Notes: generated by a model not told the origin, from the letters alone. A DNA stretch of 64,000 nucleotides from an uncultured Collinsella sp. (GCA_900550195.1 URRB01000001.1:1-64000), one strand, 5' to 3'. Shown: positions 1 through 9,011, counted from the stretch's first letter. Made by a program: numbers and translations.

Positions 1-40
1 AACTGCGGGAATGGCCTATTTGCTCAATGTGTTCGGCTGA
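1..40 (+). CDS. C-terminal tail of a truncated gene
   Basis: Reading from base 2, the first 39 bases encode TAGMAYLLNVFG followed by TGA at 38-40. The hydrophobic tail would suit the end of a membrane protein. Only twelve residues are visible, so neither function nor reality is certain. It would converge on the molybdenum hydroxylase gene, with the hairpin at 74-94 between them. Confidence 0.3.
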   Translation, partial: TAGMAYLLNVFG

Positions 41-69
41 GATCGGAAATCAACCCTCACCACGAGTGC

Positions 70-94
70 AAAAGGCGGGGCGAGTTGCCCCGCC
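70..94 (-). terminator. Terminator of the molybdenum hydroxylase operon
   Basis: GGCGGGGC (74-81) pairs perfectly with GCCCCGCC (87-94) across a five-base loop. Read on the minus strand, the stem is followed by TTTTGC. It lies 30 bases past the hydroxylase stop codon. Confidence 0.7.
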
Positions 95-123
95 CCGCCA
101 ATTACGACTTGTTCGCTGACCCG

Positions 124-2955
124 CTACTCCCCCAGCAGGGCCTTCTCGGGCGTGATCGGCAGCGAGCGTACCTGATGTCCGGTGGCGTGTGCCACGGCCG
201 AGGCCACGGCGGCGAGCGGCGTGTTGATGACGACCTCGCCGATCGACTTGGCGCCAAACGGGCCCGTCGGCTCGTAGCTCGGCTCAAAGGCCACGCGAAT
301 GCTGCCGATATCCAGGCGCGTGGGCAGCTTGTAGCTCATAAAGTTGCCGGTGCGCAGGCGGCCGCGGTCATCGTGCTCGACAATCTCGTAGAGCGCGTGA
401 CCGATACCCTGGGCAATACCGCCCTCGGCCTGGACGCGCGCGAGCGCTTCGTTGATCACGGTGCCGCAGTCCACAGCCGCCGCGTAGTCCACCACAGTCA
501 CCTTGCCGGTGGCCTTGTCGACCTCGACCTCGGCAATGCCGGCCATAAACGGCGGAGGTGAAACGGGCAGGCAGGCAGAGGCATGCGAGGTGAGCGCGTC
601 ACCGCCCGCGATGTTCTTGACGCACAGGTTGGCAAAGTCGCGCAGCGTGAGGTAGCGGTTCTGCTCGCGCGCGGCGCGCTCGTCGGACAGGCGCACGTAC
701 TGGCCATCGAAGACCACGTCGGCGGCGTCCACGTCCCACATCTGGGCGGCCTTGGCGCAGATCTTCTCGCGCAGCTCGGCCGCAGCGTTCTTGGCTGCCA
801 GGCCCGTTACGTACGTGCCCGAACTCGCGTACGAGCCGGCATCGAACGGCGACACATCGGTGTCCACGCCGCGCACCACGATCAGCGAGCTCTCCACGCC
901 CAGCTCCTCGGCGGCAATCTGCGCCAGGATCGTGTCGACGCCCATGCCGTTATCGGTGGCGCCGGTGCCGATGGTAATGAAGCCATCCTCTTCCAGGCGC
1001 ATGTCGATGCCGGCGATGTCCACGTTGGAGATGCCCGAGCCCTGCATGGTGAGCGCGCAGCCCAGGGCGCGCACGCGGTCGCCCAGGTCGACGGCCAGCG
1101 GCTTATCGCGCCAGCCGATCATGTCCATCGCACGCAGCAGGCAGCGGTCGAGCGCGCAGGCGTTGAGCTTCTCGTTGTAGTACTGCGGCATGATCTCGCC
1201 CTCGCGCACAATGTTCTTAAGGCGCAGGTCGGCGGGGTCCATGTGCAGCATGTCGGCGAGCTCGTTGACGGCGCTCTCCACGGCAAACTGGCCCTGGGTG
1301 GCACCGTAGCCGCGATACGCGCCGCCGCGGTTGGTGTTGGTGTAGACGGCGTCCCAGCTAAAGCGGCTCGCCTTCACATGGTTGTAGATGGGCAGGCTCT
1401 TGTGACCCGAAAGGCCGATCGTCGTGGTAGCGTGCTCGCCGTACGCGCCGGCGTTGGACAGCGTGTGCAGATCGATGGCCGTGATGGTGCCGTCGTTCAT
1501 GGCGCCCAGCTTAACGGTCATCTGCATCTGGTGGCGCGAGTTGCCCGCGGTGATGGTCTCCTCGCGGGTGTAGCAGCAGTAGCTCGGACGGCCGGTCTGC
1601 TGGGTAACGAATGCCACGAAGATCTCGCAGCAGCCCGTCTGCTTGGAGCCAAAGCCGCCGCCGATGCGCGGCTTAATGACCTGCACCTGCGACTGCGGAA
1701 TGTCGAGCGACTGCGCGACCATGCGGCGCACGTGGAAGGGCACCTGCGTAGAGGTGGTCACCGAAATACGCCCGAACGCGTCGGTCGTCGCGAAGGCGCG
1801 AAAGGTCTCCATAGGTGCGGTCTGCGTGGCCTGGCTGGTGTAAGTGCGGGTAAAGACAATGTCGCTCTGGGCGAAGGCCTCGTCCAGGTTGCCAAAATCG
1901 CTGGTACCGCTGCACACCAGGTTGCGAGCAACGTCGCCGCCCTGCGGGAACATAAAGGTCACGTCGCCCTCGGGGTGGACCACGATGTCGTTATCGAGCG
2001 CCTTGGTAAAGTCGAGCAGCGGCTCGAGCACCTCATAGTCAACCTTGATGAGCTTGAGCGCCTTGTCGGCAGCCTCCTCGGTCTCGGCGGCGACGATCGC
2101 CACCTCCTCGTTTTGGTAACGGACGAGGTTCTCGAGAATTAGGCGATCGTAGGGACTCGGCTGCGGATAGCTCTGGCCGGCGATGGTAAAGCGGCGCTGG
2201 GGCACGTCCTCATAGGTGTAGACGCCCACGACGCCGGGCACCTTCAGGGCGCGCGACGTATCGATGGAGCGGATATTGGCGCGGGCATACGGGCTGCGCT
2301 TGAGTTTGACAATGAGCGCACCGGCGGGCACCATATCGCCGGTGTAGACGGGACGACCCTCGAGCAGGGCCTTCGAGTCCTTCTTGGGCTGCTTCTTGGT
2401 GATCTGCTTGTACGCGACACCGTCGGAGCTCGTCTCGTTGACGGGCAGCTCGGGCATCTCAAAGCCAACCTGCACGCCAGACTCATTGAGGAAGTGCACG
2501 ATGGCGCGCAGCTGGCTCTCGTAACCGCTGCAACGGCAGAGGTTGCCGGCGAGCTGGCGCGAGAGTTCCTCGCGCGTGGCGACGAGGCTCGGGTCCTCCT
2601 TGGCGGCGCGGGCAAGCGCCAGCACGTTCATGATGAGGCCGGGGGCGCAAAAACCGCACTGCTCGGCGCCTTCGGCAGCCATCGCACGGGCGAGCGCCTC
2701 GGACTCGGCCTTGAGGCCCTCGAGCGTGGTGATGGTATGGCCCTCGACGCGAGCGGCGGGAACCGAGCAGCTCAGCACCGGGTCGCCGTCGAGCCACACC
2801 GTGCACAGGCCGCAGTTGGTAGTCTCGCAGGCGCAGCGCACCGACGCGCAGCCCTGCTCGCGCAGCAGCGCAAAGAGCATGGTATCGGGGGCAATCTGAA
2901 CCTTGACCTTGCGGCCGTTGAGCGTAAAGGAAAGATCGATGAGTTTGGCAGCCAT
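124..2955 (-). CDS. xdhD: Fused [2Fe-2S]/molybdopterin hydroxylase, XdhD-like
   Basis: A 943-residue xanthine-dehydrogenase-family protein in which the ferredoxin-like subunit is fused to the molybdenum subunit. E. coli XdhD (956 residues) has the same fusion. The first [2Fe-2S] set is C43, C48, C51 and C63; the second is C100, C103, C140 and C142. The Mo part begins near residue 190 and shows GGGFGSKQTG, RGGAYRGYGATQ and, close to the C-terminus, GAKSIGEVV with the expected catalytic Glu near 907. The start codon overlaps the stop of the FAD subunit gene by one base (TAATG), so the two are translationally coupled. Known for the family: such fused enzymes, found near selD, yedF and EF2568-type genes, are candidates for selenium-dependent molybdenum hydroxylases that carry a labile Se on Mo, not selenocysteine. 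No in-frame UGA is present. The substrate is unknown; a purine or N-heterocycle is likely. yqeB, yqeC and ygfK are not in the window. Confidence 0.85.
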   Translation of the reverse strand: MAAKLIDLSFTLNGRKVKVQIAPDTMLFALLREQGCASVRCACETTNCGLCTVWLDGDPVLSCSVPAARVEGHTITTLEGLKAESEALARAMAAEGAEQCGFCAPGLIMNVLALARAAKEDPSLVATREELSRQLAGNLCRCSGYESQLRAIVHFLNESGVQVGFEMPELPVNETSSDGVAYKQITKKQPKKDSKALLEGRPVYTGDMVPAGALIVKLKRSPYARANIRSIDTSRALKVPGVVGVYTYEDVPQRRFTIAGQSYPQPSPYDRLILENLVRYQNEEVAIVAAETEEAADKALKLIKVDYEVLEPLLDFTKALDNDIVVHPEGDVTFMFPQGGDVARNLVCSGTSDFGNLDEAFAQSDIVFTRTYTSQATQTAPMETFRAFATTDAFGRISVTTSTQVPFHVRRMVAQSLDIPQSQVQVIKPRIGGGFGSKQTGCCEIFVAFVTQQTGRPSYCCYTREETITAGNSRHQMQMTVKLGAMNDGTITAIDLHTLSNAGAYGEHATTTIGLSGHKSLPIYNHVKASRFSWDAVYTNTNRGGAYRGYGATQGQFAVESAVNELADMLHMDPADLRLKNIVREGEIMPQYYNEKLNACALDRCLLRAMDMIGWRDKPLAVDLGDRVRALGCALTMQGSGISNVDIAGIDMRLEEDGFITIGTGATDNGMGVDTILAQIAAEELGVESSLIVVRGVDTDVSPFDAGSYASSGTYVTGLAAKNAAAELREKICAKAAQMWDVDAADVVFDGQYVRLSDERAAREQNRYLTLRDFANLCVKNIAGGDALTSHASACLPVSPPPFMAGIAEVEVDKATGKVTVVDYAAAVDCGTVINEALARVQAEGGIAQGIGHALYEIVEHDDRGRLRTGNFMSYKLPTRLDIGSIRVAFEPSYEPTGPFGAKSIGEVVINTPLAAVASAVAHATGHQVRSLPITPEKALLGE

Positions 2956-3869
2956 TAGCGCACCTCGCTAGAATCGACGCCGGGCACGCGGCGGCAGGAA
3001 TACTCGTCCGTGGCAAACTTAGGAATCTGCACGCCCTCGAGCTCGTGCGCAAGCGCGGCCGAAAGCTCGATGCCGGCGGCGCGGCGCACGGCCTGGACGG
3101 CAAGCGGGGCCGAGATGCGGCGGCGGTAGTCGGCCGAGCCCCACAGGTTGGTGCCGTAGCTCAGCGCGCGCACAGATGCGGCCAGGGCGCGAAGCTCGTC
3201 CTCGGAAGGCTGCTCGGCAGTAAGGCCGCATGCCTCGCCCTGCAGCAGGGTCGCACGCAGCGGGCGGGCGCCCACAGTGACATGCCAGCTGTTGTTCCAC
3301 CAGGCGGCGGTGACGTTTAAGGAGGGGAAGTCGGTCGCGGCCTTGCGCACGGCCTCATAGCTTGCGCGGTAATCGTGCTTAACGACCACGACATGCTCAA
3401 TAACGTCGCGCACGTAGCCCATGTCAACGAACTCCGCGAGCGGCACGCGGCCGGCGCCCGTCAGCTCAACATAGGAATCGAGCGCGAGGAAGGCGGAGAG
3501 AACGTCCGAGAAGCCAAAGCGGCCGTAGATGCTGCCGCCCACCGTGGCGGTATTGCGCAGCTGCACGCCCACGATATCGTGGACGGCGAACTCAAAGACG
3601 TTGTTGACAAGCGCGTTGAGCTCGACATGGCGTTCGAGCTGGCGTAGGGTGCACATGGCGCCGATGCGAAACTCGGTCTCGGTCTCCTCGATCTGATCGA
3701 GTCCGCAGGCCGAAAGGTCAATCGCCGTCGCCACGCGACGCGAACCCAGGCGCATCCAGATGCCGCCGCCCACAATCTTGTTGTTGCGGTTCTTCTGTAA
3801 GAGCTCATAGGCTTCGGCCGCGTTTCCAACACGGACGTAGGTACCGAACTTGAGCACGTTCTCCCCCAT
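2955..3869 (-). CDS. FAD-binding subunit of molybdenum hydroxylase
   Basis: This 304-residue protein has the CoxM/YgfM/XdhB flavoprotein fold. KIVGGGIWMRLG near residue 35 and NTATVGGSIYGRFG near 110 are the two FAD pyrophosphate-binding loops. It should take electrons from the [2Fe-2S] clusters of the downstream fused subunit and pass them to a carrier such as NAD or a quinone-linked protein. It is the first gene of the two-gene operon. Its promoter should lie in 3870-3950, between the start and a long inverted repeat. A minus-strand purine-rich GAAGAG a few bases before the ATG is the only ribosome-binding site seen, so the start is less certain than the family assignment. Confidence 0.85.
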   Translation of the reverse strand: MGENVLKFGTYVRVGNAAEAYELLQKNRNNKIVGGGIWMRLGSRRVATAIDLSACGLDQIEETETEFRIGAMCTLRQLERHVELNALVNNVFEFAVHDIVGVQLRNTATVGGSIYGRFGFSDVLSAFLALDSYVELTGAGRVPLAEFVDMGYVRDVIEHVVVVKHDYRASYEAVRKAATDFPSLNVTAAWWNNSWHVTVGARPLRATLLQGEACGLTAEQPSEDELRALAASVRALSYGTNLWGSADYRRRISAPLAVQAVRRAAGIELSAALAHELEGVQIPKFATDEYSCRRVPGVDSSEVR

Positions 3870-3949
3870 CTCTTCACTTGTCCAGTACGTTTAAGTGTAC
3901 CAAACGAGGGGCCGCACACCGTTTTAGGACAAAATCCACCCACCCATAC

Positions 3950-4022
3950 ATAACTTGCGGTGATATACGGACTGATTAGCCGTTCTGGGACGCTAAACAG
4001 TCCGTATATCACCGCAAGTTAT
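3950..4022. repeat. Long inverted repeat, family copy 1
   Basis: Perfect 25-base arms at 3950-3974 and 3998-4022 surround a 23-base loop whose ends can pair further. The outer part, AACTTGCGGTGATATA, is a variant of the AAGTTGCGGTGAAATA ends seen in the copies at 29455, 30761 and 47793. It sits between the hydroxylase promoter region and the gdhA terminator. Confidence 0.85.
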
Positions 4023-4040
4023 GAGGAGTCCTCCGGGATA

Positions 4041-4072
4041 GAAAAGGCTCCCAGCCGGAATGGCAGGGAGCC
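4041..4072 (-). terminator. gdhA terminator
   Basis: GGCTCCC (4046-4052) pairs with GGGAGCC (4066-4072). On the minus strand the stem is followed by TTTTC. It lies 28 bases beyond the gdhA stop codon. Confidence 0.75.
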
Positions 4073-4099
4073 TCATCACATGCTATTTCGAGCGAAGAT

Positions 4100-5455
4100 T
4101 TAGCAGACGCCCTGGGCGAGCATAGCGTCGGCGACCTTCAGGAAGCCGGCGATGTTTGCGCCCATGACAAAGTTGCCCTCCTGGCCGTACTCCTTGGCGG
4201 TGTCGTCCACGTTGTGGAACATGCCGCGCATGAGCTGCTCGAGCTTGCCGTCGACCTCCTCGAAGGTCCAGGACAGGTGCTCGGCGTTCTGGCTCATCTC
4301 CAAGCCGGACACGAGCACGCCACCGGCGTTGGCAGCCTTACCAGGCATAAAGGCGACGCCGTTCTCCTGGAAGTAGGTCGTGGCCTCGATGGTCGTGGGC
4401 ATGTTCGCGCCCTCGCCGACCACCTTGCAGCCGTTGGCGACGAGCGCCTGGGCGTCCTCGAGCAGCAGCGTGTTCTCGCGAGCGCAGGGCAGCGCGATGT
4501 CGCAGGGCAGCTGCCACACGCCGCGGCCGTCGCCCTCGTGCCACACGGCGTTGGGCTTCTCGTCAACGTACATAGCGAGCGTAACGCCCTTGTCGTGGCC
4601 AGAGCGCTTCTTATTGTAGATGTGCTCGAGCACGGTGTAGTCGATGCCGTCGGGATCCTCGACCCAGCCGTGGGTATCGGAGCAGGCGAGCACCTTGCCG
4701 CCGAGCTGAGTGACCTTCTGGACCGCGTAGATAGCGACGTTGCCGGAGCCGTGAACGACGACGTTCTTGCCCTCGAAGGAGTCGCCGCGGCTCTTAAGGT
4801 ACTCGTCCACAAAGTAGGCCAGACCGTAACCGGTGGCCTCGGTACGGGCGAGCGAGCCGCCAAAGGAGAGGCCCTTGCCGGTGAGAACGCCGGTCCACTC
4901 GTTGGTCAGGCGCTTATACTGACCAAACAGGTAGGCAACCTCGCGGCCGCCAACGCCCAGGTCGCCGGCGGGAACGTCGGTGTTGGGGCCAATGTGGCGA
5001 TAGAGCTCGGTCATGAAGGACTGGCAGAAGTGCATGATCTCGTTGTTGGACTTGCCCTTGGGGTCAAAGTCGGAGCCGCCCTTGCCGCCGCCCATGGGAA
5101 GGGTGGTCAGGCTGTTCTTGAGGATCTGCTCCAGGCCCAGGAACTTGAGCATACCCAGGGTGACCGTCGGGTTAAAGCGCAGGCCGCCCTTGTAGGGTCC
5201 AATGGCAGAGTTGAACTCGACGCGGTAACCGCGGTTGACCTGAACCTTGCCCTGGTCGTCGACCCAGGGAACACGGAACATGACGATGCGCTCGGGCTCG
5301 ACGAGGCGCTCAAGCAGGGCGGCCTCCTCGTACTCGGGATGGGCATCGAGCGCCGGCTGGATGGTGCCGAGAATCTCGGTCGCGGCCTGGATGAACTCAG
5401 GCTGCTCGGGATAGCGGGCCTTGAGCTCTTCGAGAACTTTCTGCGTGTAGCTCAT
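4100..5455 (-). CDS. gdhA: NADP-type glutamate dehydrogenase
   Basis: A 451-residue hexameric-type glutamate dehydrogenase that interconverts glutamate and 2-oxoglutarate plus ammonia; its length matches the E. coli enzyme (447). YKGGLRFNPTV holds the substrate-binding lysine region, and MGGGKGGSDFDPKGKS with PAGDLGVGGREV are family hallmarks. The Rossmann motif is VVVHGSGNVAIYA. I chose the ATG at 5455, which begins MSYTQK and follows GGAGG with good spacing; a start 16 codons upstream is possible in frame but lacks these features. It is monocistronic, with its own terminator. NADP preference is inferred from family and length, not from a single residue. Confidence 0.95.
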   Translation of the reverse strand: MSYTQKVLEELKARYPEQPEFIQAATEILGTIQPALDAHPEYEEAALLERLVEPERIVMFRVPWVDDQGKVQVNRGYRVEFNSAIGPYKGGLRFNPTVTLGMLKFLGLEQILKNSLTTLPMGGGKGGSDFDPKGKSNNEIMHFCQSFMTELYRHIGPNTDVPAGDLGVGGREVAYLFGQYKRLTNEWTGVLTGKGLSFGGSLARTEATGYGLAYFVDEYLKSRGDSFEGKNVVVHGSGNVAIYAVQKVTQLGGKVLACSDTHGWVEDPDGIDYTVLEHIYNKKRSGHDKGVTLAMYVDEKPNAVWHEGDGRGVWQLPCDIALPCARENTLLLEDAQALVANGCKVVGEGANMPTTIEATTYFQENGVAFMPGKAANAGGVLVSGLEMSQNAEHLSWTFEEVDGKLEQLMRGMFHNVDDTAKEYGQEGNFVMGANIAGFLKVADAMLAQGVC

Positions 5456-5667
5456 GCTTCCTCCAATTGATGGAAAAGAAAAGTGTCGTTCGAGGCGCCC
5501 CATGCGCCGCGAGCTTTATCGAGTATGGATAATATCGCACTGTTGCAGCAAAGTTACGCATAAGCCGACGAGCAGATGTTTCGTTTTGATTACGATGCAG
5601 GTAGAGGCGTTTTTGAGCACCCAACGCGCAAATCGCGTGTTTCGAAGCTGTTTCGTCCACGTGTTCC

Positions 5668-5706
5668 AAACCGCCACAAAGGTGCCTGTCCCCAATGTGG
5701 TGGTTT
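5668..5706. repeat. Imperfect inverted repeat, possible terminator
   Basis: AAACCGCCACA (5668-5678) and TGTGGTGGTTT (5696-5706) pair with one wobble or mismatch around a 17-base loop. The hairpin begins 7 bases past the end of the DUF3343 gene, so it may end that minus-strand transcript. No long T run follows on the minus strand. Confidence 0.45.
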
Positions 5707-5712
5707 TGGCGG

Positions 5713-6108
5713 CTAGAGGACGAGCTGATGGTAGTCGGCAGGGGTAATGCGGCCTTCGGTGGCAGCGCGGAAAGCGGCGAGTGCATCGCCCGAGAACGGC
5801 ATGGCCCAGCACAGCCCGCAGCCTGCGGTAATGGAGCCGGGCAAAGGCATAATGCGCCCGGGCACGCCGGCATTCAGGCAAAGCTGCTCGCACTCCATCA
5901 CATCAAAGGTGCTATCGAACGAAACGATAATCTTGCGCTCGTGGTCGAGGGCATCACCGGACGGGCCTTCGCGGTGTGCCTCACGATACGCCGCAGCGGC
6001 CGCCTCCTCTTCCGCAGTATGTCCACAGCCACCGCAGCCGCAGGTACAGGGCTCGGAACCATCGCAAGTGCAAGGCTCTCCCGTGTCGGGACAAATATCG
6101 TGAGACAT
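5713..6108 (-). CDS. DUF3343 protein with cysteine-rich N-terminal extension
   Basis: A 131-residue protein. Residues about 55-131 form a DUF3343 domain (putative Se/S carrier-like): VSFDSTFDVMECEQLC, then PLPGSITAGCGLCWAMP. The N-terminal 50 residues are an unusual extension containing CTCDGSEPCTCGCGGCGH, a plausible metal-binding or selenium-binding tail that the second DUF3343 copy at 33723 lacks. The start is the ATG at 6108, after GGAG. The gene begins 15 bases after the mobA stop, so both probably share one transcript. Known: DUF3343 genes often accompany selenium genes. Inferred: a role in selenium or sulfur delivery to the molybdenum enzymes. The biochemical function is not established. 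Confidence 0.75.
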   Translation of the reverse strand: MSHDICPDTGEPCTCDGSEPCTCGCGGCGHTAEEEAAAAAYREAHREGPSGDALDHERKIIVSFDSTFDVMECEQLCLNAGVPGRIMPLPGSITAGCGLCWAMPFSGDALAAFRAATEGRITPADYHQLVL

Positions 6109-6123
6109 GGCAACTCCAATCGT

Positions 6124-6756
6124 CTAGGCGAGCAGCTCGGCTGCCGCAAACTCCTCGGGTGTATTGACGTTTTCGAAGCAGAGCGTGGAGCCCGCGGCCT
6201 TAACGATCTGCGGCTCATCCAAATACCCGGCGTTCACCCGGTCGATCAGGCAGCGAATTCGCTGACGGTCACCGGCAAGCAGCTCGCAAGCGATCGGCAC
6301 GCAGGCCTCGCGGCGCCAGACGGCGCACAGTGGCTCAATCCCCCGCTCCTCGCGCGGTACGCACACGTCGAGTGCCTCGGCCTCAACACGATCGGCGAGC
6401 GCGCCGATGAGTTCCGGCGAGACAAACGGCATATCGCAGGCGACGATAGCCGCAAGGGGCAACCGAGCGGCAGCCAGCGAACTCGCGATGCCGCGCATGG
6501 CACCGGCGGGGCCTTCGACGTCCATGACTACGCGGGGGCGCAGGCCATCAAACATAAGCTCCTCAAGGTAGACAAGCTCGCTGGGACGCGAGGTCGTCAC
6601 GACCAATTCGCCGGCAACTTGCGCCAGCCGACCCAGTACGCGTTCGATGAGCGGCTCGCCGCAAAACAACATCCGCGCCTTGTCGCAACCCATGCGCGAC
6701 GACAGCCCGCCCGCCTGGACGACGCAAGAAAGATCGGCTCGTCTTACGGTAGTCAT
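6124..6756 (-). CDS. mobA: Molybdenum cofactor guanylyltransferase
   Basis: A 210-residue nucleotidyltransferase that attaches GMP to molybdopterin to make the guanine dinucleotide cofactor used by formate dehydrogenase and related enzymes. VVQAGGLSSRMGCDKARML at residues 10-28 is the MobA P-loop-like signature (LAGGxSxRMGxDK). DVEGPAGAMRGI and ACDMPFVSPELI are the other family motifs. I used the ATG at 6756 (MTTVRR); other in-frame ATGs lie 6 and 8 codons upstream and no ribosome-binding site is decisive. YgfJ/MocA-type cytidylyltransferase is the alternative, but the motifs fit MobA better. It precedes the DUF3343 gene and follows tRNA-Sec on the same strand. Confidence 0.85.
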   Translation of the reverse strand: MTTVRRADLSCVVQAGGLSSRMGCDKARMLFCGEPLIERVLGRLAQVAGELVVTTSRPSELVYLEELMFDGLRPRVVMDVEGPAGAMRGIASSLAAARLPLAAIVACDMPFVSPELIGALADRVEAEALDVCVPREERGIEPLCAVWRREACVPIACELLAGDRQRIRCLIDRVNAGYLDEPQIVKAAGSTLCFENVNTPEEFAAAELLA

Positions 6757-6910
6757 ACGGCAAAACACCCCCATCGGCATGCTCGAAACCCTATGCACGA
6801 AGCTAAATACCGCCGCAGAAATAGCAGCGCTACGAAAAGCTCGTGCAAAAACAAAACAGCGCCTTTGCGGCACGCAGCAAGACCGCGAGCACAAAAGCGC
6901 TGGTAGCGTA

Positions 6911-7007
6911 TGGCGGGAACGTATGTGAATCGAACACATCCAAGACGTTTTGCACGCCTCGCAACGGTTTTGAGGACCGCGGAGCCCACCGGAGCCCATC
7001 CGTTCCC
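6911..7007 (-). tRNA. selC: tRNA-Sec (UCA anticodon)
   Basis: Read on the minus strand, a 97-base tRNA starts GGGAACG and ends CGTTCCC-G-CCA, with CCA encoded at 6911-6913. The anticodon stem CGGT/ACCG encloses a loop with the anticodon TCA, which reads UGA. A long variable arm (AGGCG/CGTCT) and a T arm (ATGTG, TTCGATT, CACAT) follow. Length and long variable arm match selenocysteine tRNAs (E. coli selC is 95 bases). The 5' half holds a direct repeat GGGCTCC-GGT-GGGCTCC in the D-arm region. It lies 36 bases after the selB stop, which supports a selA-selB-selC unit. Confidence 0.93.
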
Positions 7008-7043
7008 AAGTGCGGAGGTATTCTACCAAACCGAGCAGCCAAT

Positions 7044-9011
7044 CTAGCGCAGGGAGCGCAGGCCGCCGGCATCCTTGTCGAGCACCGTAAAGCGCACGGC
7101 ATCCAGGTGCTCCAAGATACTGATGGCACGTTTACGCGACACGCCCAGGGCCTCGCGCAGCACGCTCGTGGTGGCTGCGCCGCCGGCTGCCTCAATGGCG
7201 GCGGCGGCGAGCTCGCGCGCATGGGCCTCGGCGGCAGCGGACAGGGCAACGTCGCGCTCGACCTTCACGATGGAACGGTTGAGCGAAAGCTCGCGCAGGG
7301 CGCGCGTCATGGTGTCGCGGCCGAGCTGCAGCTGTTCGCCCACCTCGGGCAACGTCGGCGCATCGAGGCCGGCTTCGTCCAGCAAGGCAACGATACGTTC
7401 GCAGGCCTCGCGCACCACACGCGCCGCGGCGGCAGCGGAGTGCGGGTCGAACACCTCGGCGCCCTCGGCGGCGCACACGCCACGCGAGCAGCCCTCAGCA
7501 ATCAGAGCCGCGGCAACTGCATCGTCAGCGGTAGGCCAAGCGGCATGGGCGACGGCGCCGGGCGTAAAGCCCGTCTCCTTGGGAGCCGCAGCGTGCATAG
7601 CTGACAGGGTCGCCGCCAGTGAATCCGTCGCGGCGTCGAGCACCACGGCGTCCGCCAAGAGGTCCGCATCACCCGCGGCAAGCTTGCGAACGGAGCCCTG
7701 CGCCACCAACCCGCGCAGTGCGGCATCGACCTGGCCGACACCAAGATCCAAAGCCTCGGCAACATCAATCACCGTAACCGGCAGCGCCTGCAGCGCAAGC
7801 CAAGCGCCCACACCGCCCGCGATATCGCCGGACTCGAGCGCCACATACAGCGCACGCTCCCCCGCCGAAAGCTCGCGCGAGCGACGGCAGCGCGAAAGTA
7901 GTACGCGCCCGCCGCCGATGAGCATAACGGGCGAATACGACAGCACCACGGCATGGTCTCCGGCTCGTAGCGGCAGCGGCTCCTCCAAGCGCACCTGCAC
8001 GGTACGGGTCTCGCCCACCGCCATGGGGGCCTCGCCCTCCATGAGCATGATGCGGCCGACGACCTCGGCCGTACCGGCCATCACGTGCACGCGCGCACCC
8101 GACTCGAGCACACGCGGCTTGGCGCCCTCGCGGCCCAGGTAGGTGAACGTCATCAAAAAGCGCAACGTCTGACCAAAGCGGTCCACCACGCCCAGCATCT
8201 CGCCACGGTCAAGCGCCGCGACACCATCGCCCACCAAGTTGAGCGCCACACGCTGTCCGGGCAGTGCTCGCGGCGTATCGCCATGCACCTGGATCCCACG
8301 CACGCGACAGACCGTACGCGACGGCAAAGCCATCAACTCGTCGCCCACCGCAACCGGCGCATCGTGCAACGTTCCCGTCACGACAGTGCCGACGCCCTTG
8401 ATCGTAAAGCAGCGGTCAATCGGCAGACGCGGCGCGGCATCAGTGAGCTCGGCACGGGCACGGCAGGCATCCCAGCAAGCGGCAACCTGCTCGTCGAGCA
8501 CGGCGAGCAGCCTTTCGATCCCCTCGCCTGTCTTGGACGACACAGGCACGATCGGCGCGTCCGCAAACACGGTACCCGACAAAAAGTCATCGACATCGAG
8601 CTCGGCAAGCTCGGTCATCTCGGCATCGGCAAGGTCGCACATCGTCAGCGCGACCACCATATGCGTAACGCCCAGCAGCTCCAGCACGTGCACGTGCTCG
8701 CGCGTCTGCGGCATCACGCCCTCGACGGCAGAGACCACCAGCACGGCAACGTCGATGCCCGTGGCGCCCTGCACCATGGCGCGCAGGTAATGCGCGTGGC
8801 CCGGCACGTCGACCAGGCCGACGATCTTGCCACTCGGCAGCGCCAACTCGCCAAAGCCCAGCTCCACGGTCATACCGCGACGGCGCTCAACCTCCAGACG
8901 ATCGGGATTCTTGCCGGTCAGTGCCTCGATCAATGCCGACTTACCATGGTCAACGTGACCCGCCGTGCCAACGATAACGGGACACTCCACCAGCGCCTGA
9001 ACCTCACTCAT
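7044..9011 (-). CDS. selB: Selenocysteine-specific elongation factor SelB
   Basis: A 655-residue translation GTPase that brings Sec-tRNA to UGA codons by binding the SECIS hairpin. The G domain has GHVDHGKS (18-25) and DVPGH (68-72), and the G4 position reads TMCD. Domains II and III follow; the last 250 residues form winged-helix repeats that bind the SECIS, including the C-terminal GVSRKRAISILEHLD. The length is close to that of known SelB proteins (about 615-650). Its ATG overlaps the selA stop in an ATGA arrangement, so the two are coupled. It serves the UGA codons of fdhF and selD in this window. Confidence 0.95.
   Translation of the reverse strand: MSEVQALVECPVIVGTAGHVDHGKSALIEALTGKNPDRLEVERRRGMTVELGFGELALPSGKIVGLVDVPGHAHYLRAMVQGATGIDVAVLVVSAVEGVMPQTREHVHVLELLGVTHMVVALTMCDLADAEMTELAELDVDDFLSGTVFADAPIVPVSSKTGEGIERLLAVLDEQVAACWDACRARAELTDAAPRLPIDRCFTIKGVGTVVTGTLHDAPVAVGDELMALPSRTVCRVRGIQVHGDTPRALPGQRVALNLVGDGVAALDRGEMLGVVDRFGQTLRFLMTFTYLGREGAKPRVLESGARVHVMAGTAEVVGRIMLMEGEAPMAVGETRTVQVRLEEPLPLRAGDHAVVLSYSPVMLIGGGRVLLSRCRRSRELSAGERALYVALESGDIAGGVGAWLALQALPVTVIDVAEALDLGVGQVDAALRGLVAQGSVRKLAAGDADLLADAVVLDAATDSLAATLSAMHAAAPKETGFTPGAVAHAAWPTADDAVAAALIAEGCSRGVCAAEGAEVFDPHSAAAAARVVREACERIVALLDEAGLDAPTLPEVGEQLQLGRDTMTRALRELSLNRSIVKVERDVALSAAAEAHARELAAAAIEAAGGAATTSVLREALGVSRKRAISILEHLDAVRFTVLDKDAGGLRSLR

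Noticed and set aside
583..2142. Long plus-strand reading frame opposite the molybdenum hydroxylase gene
   Set aside because: It is a mirror of the high-GC codon structure of the true gene. It lacks recognisable motifs and a start signal.
124..2955. Selenocysteine in the molybdenum hydroxylase
   Set aside because: The frame has no in-frame TGA. Selenium, if present, would be the labile non-Sec form.
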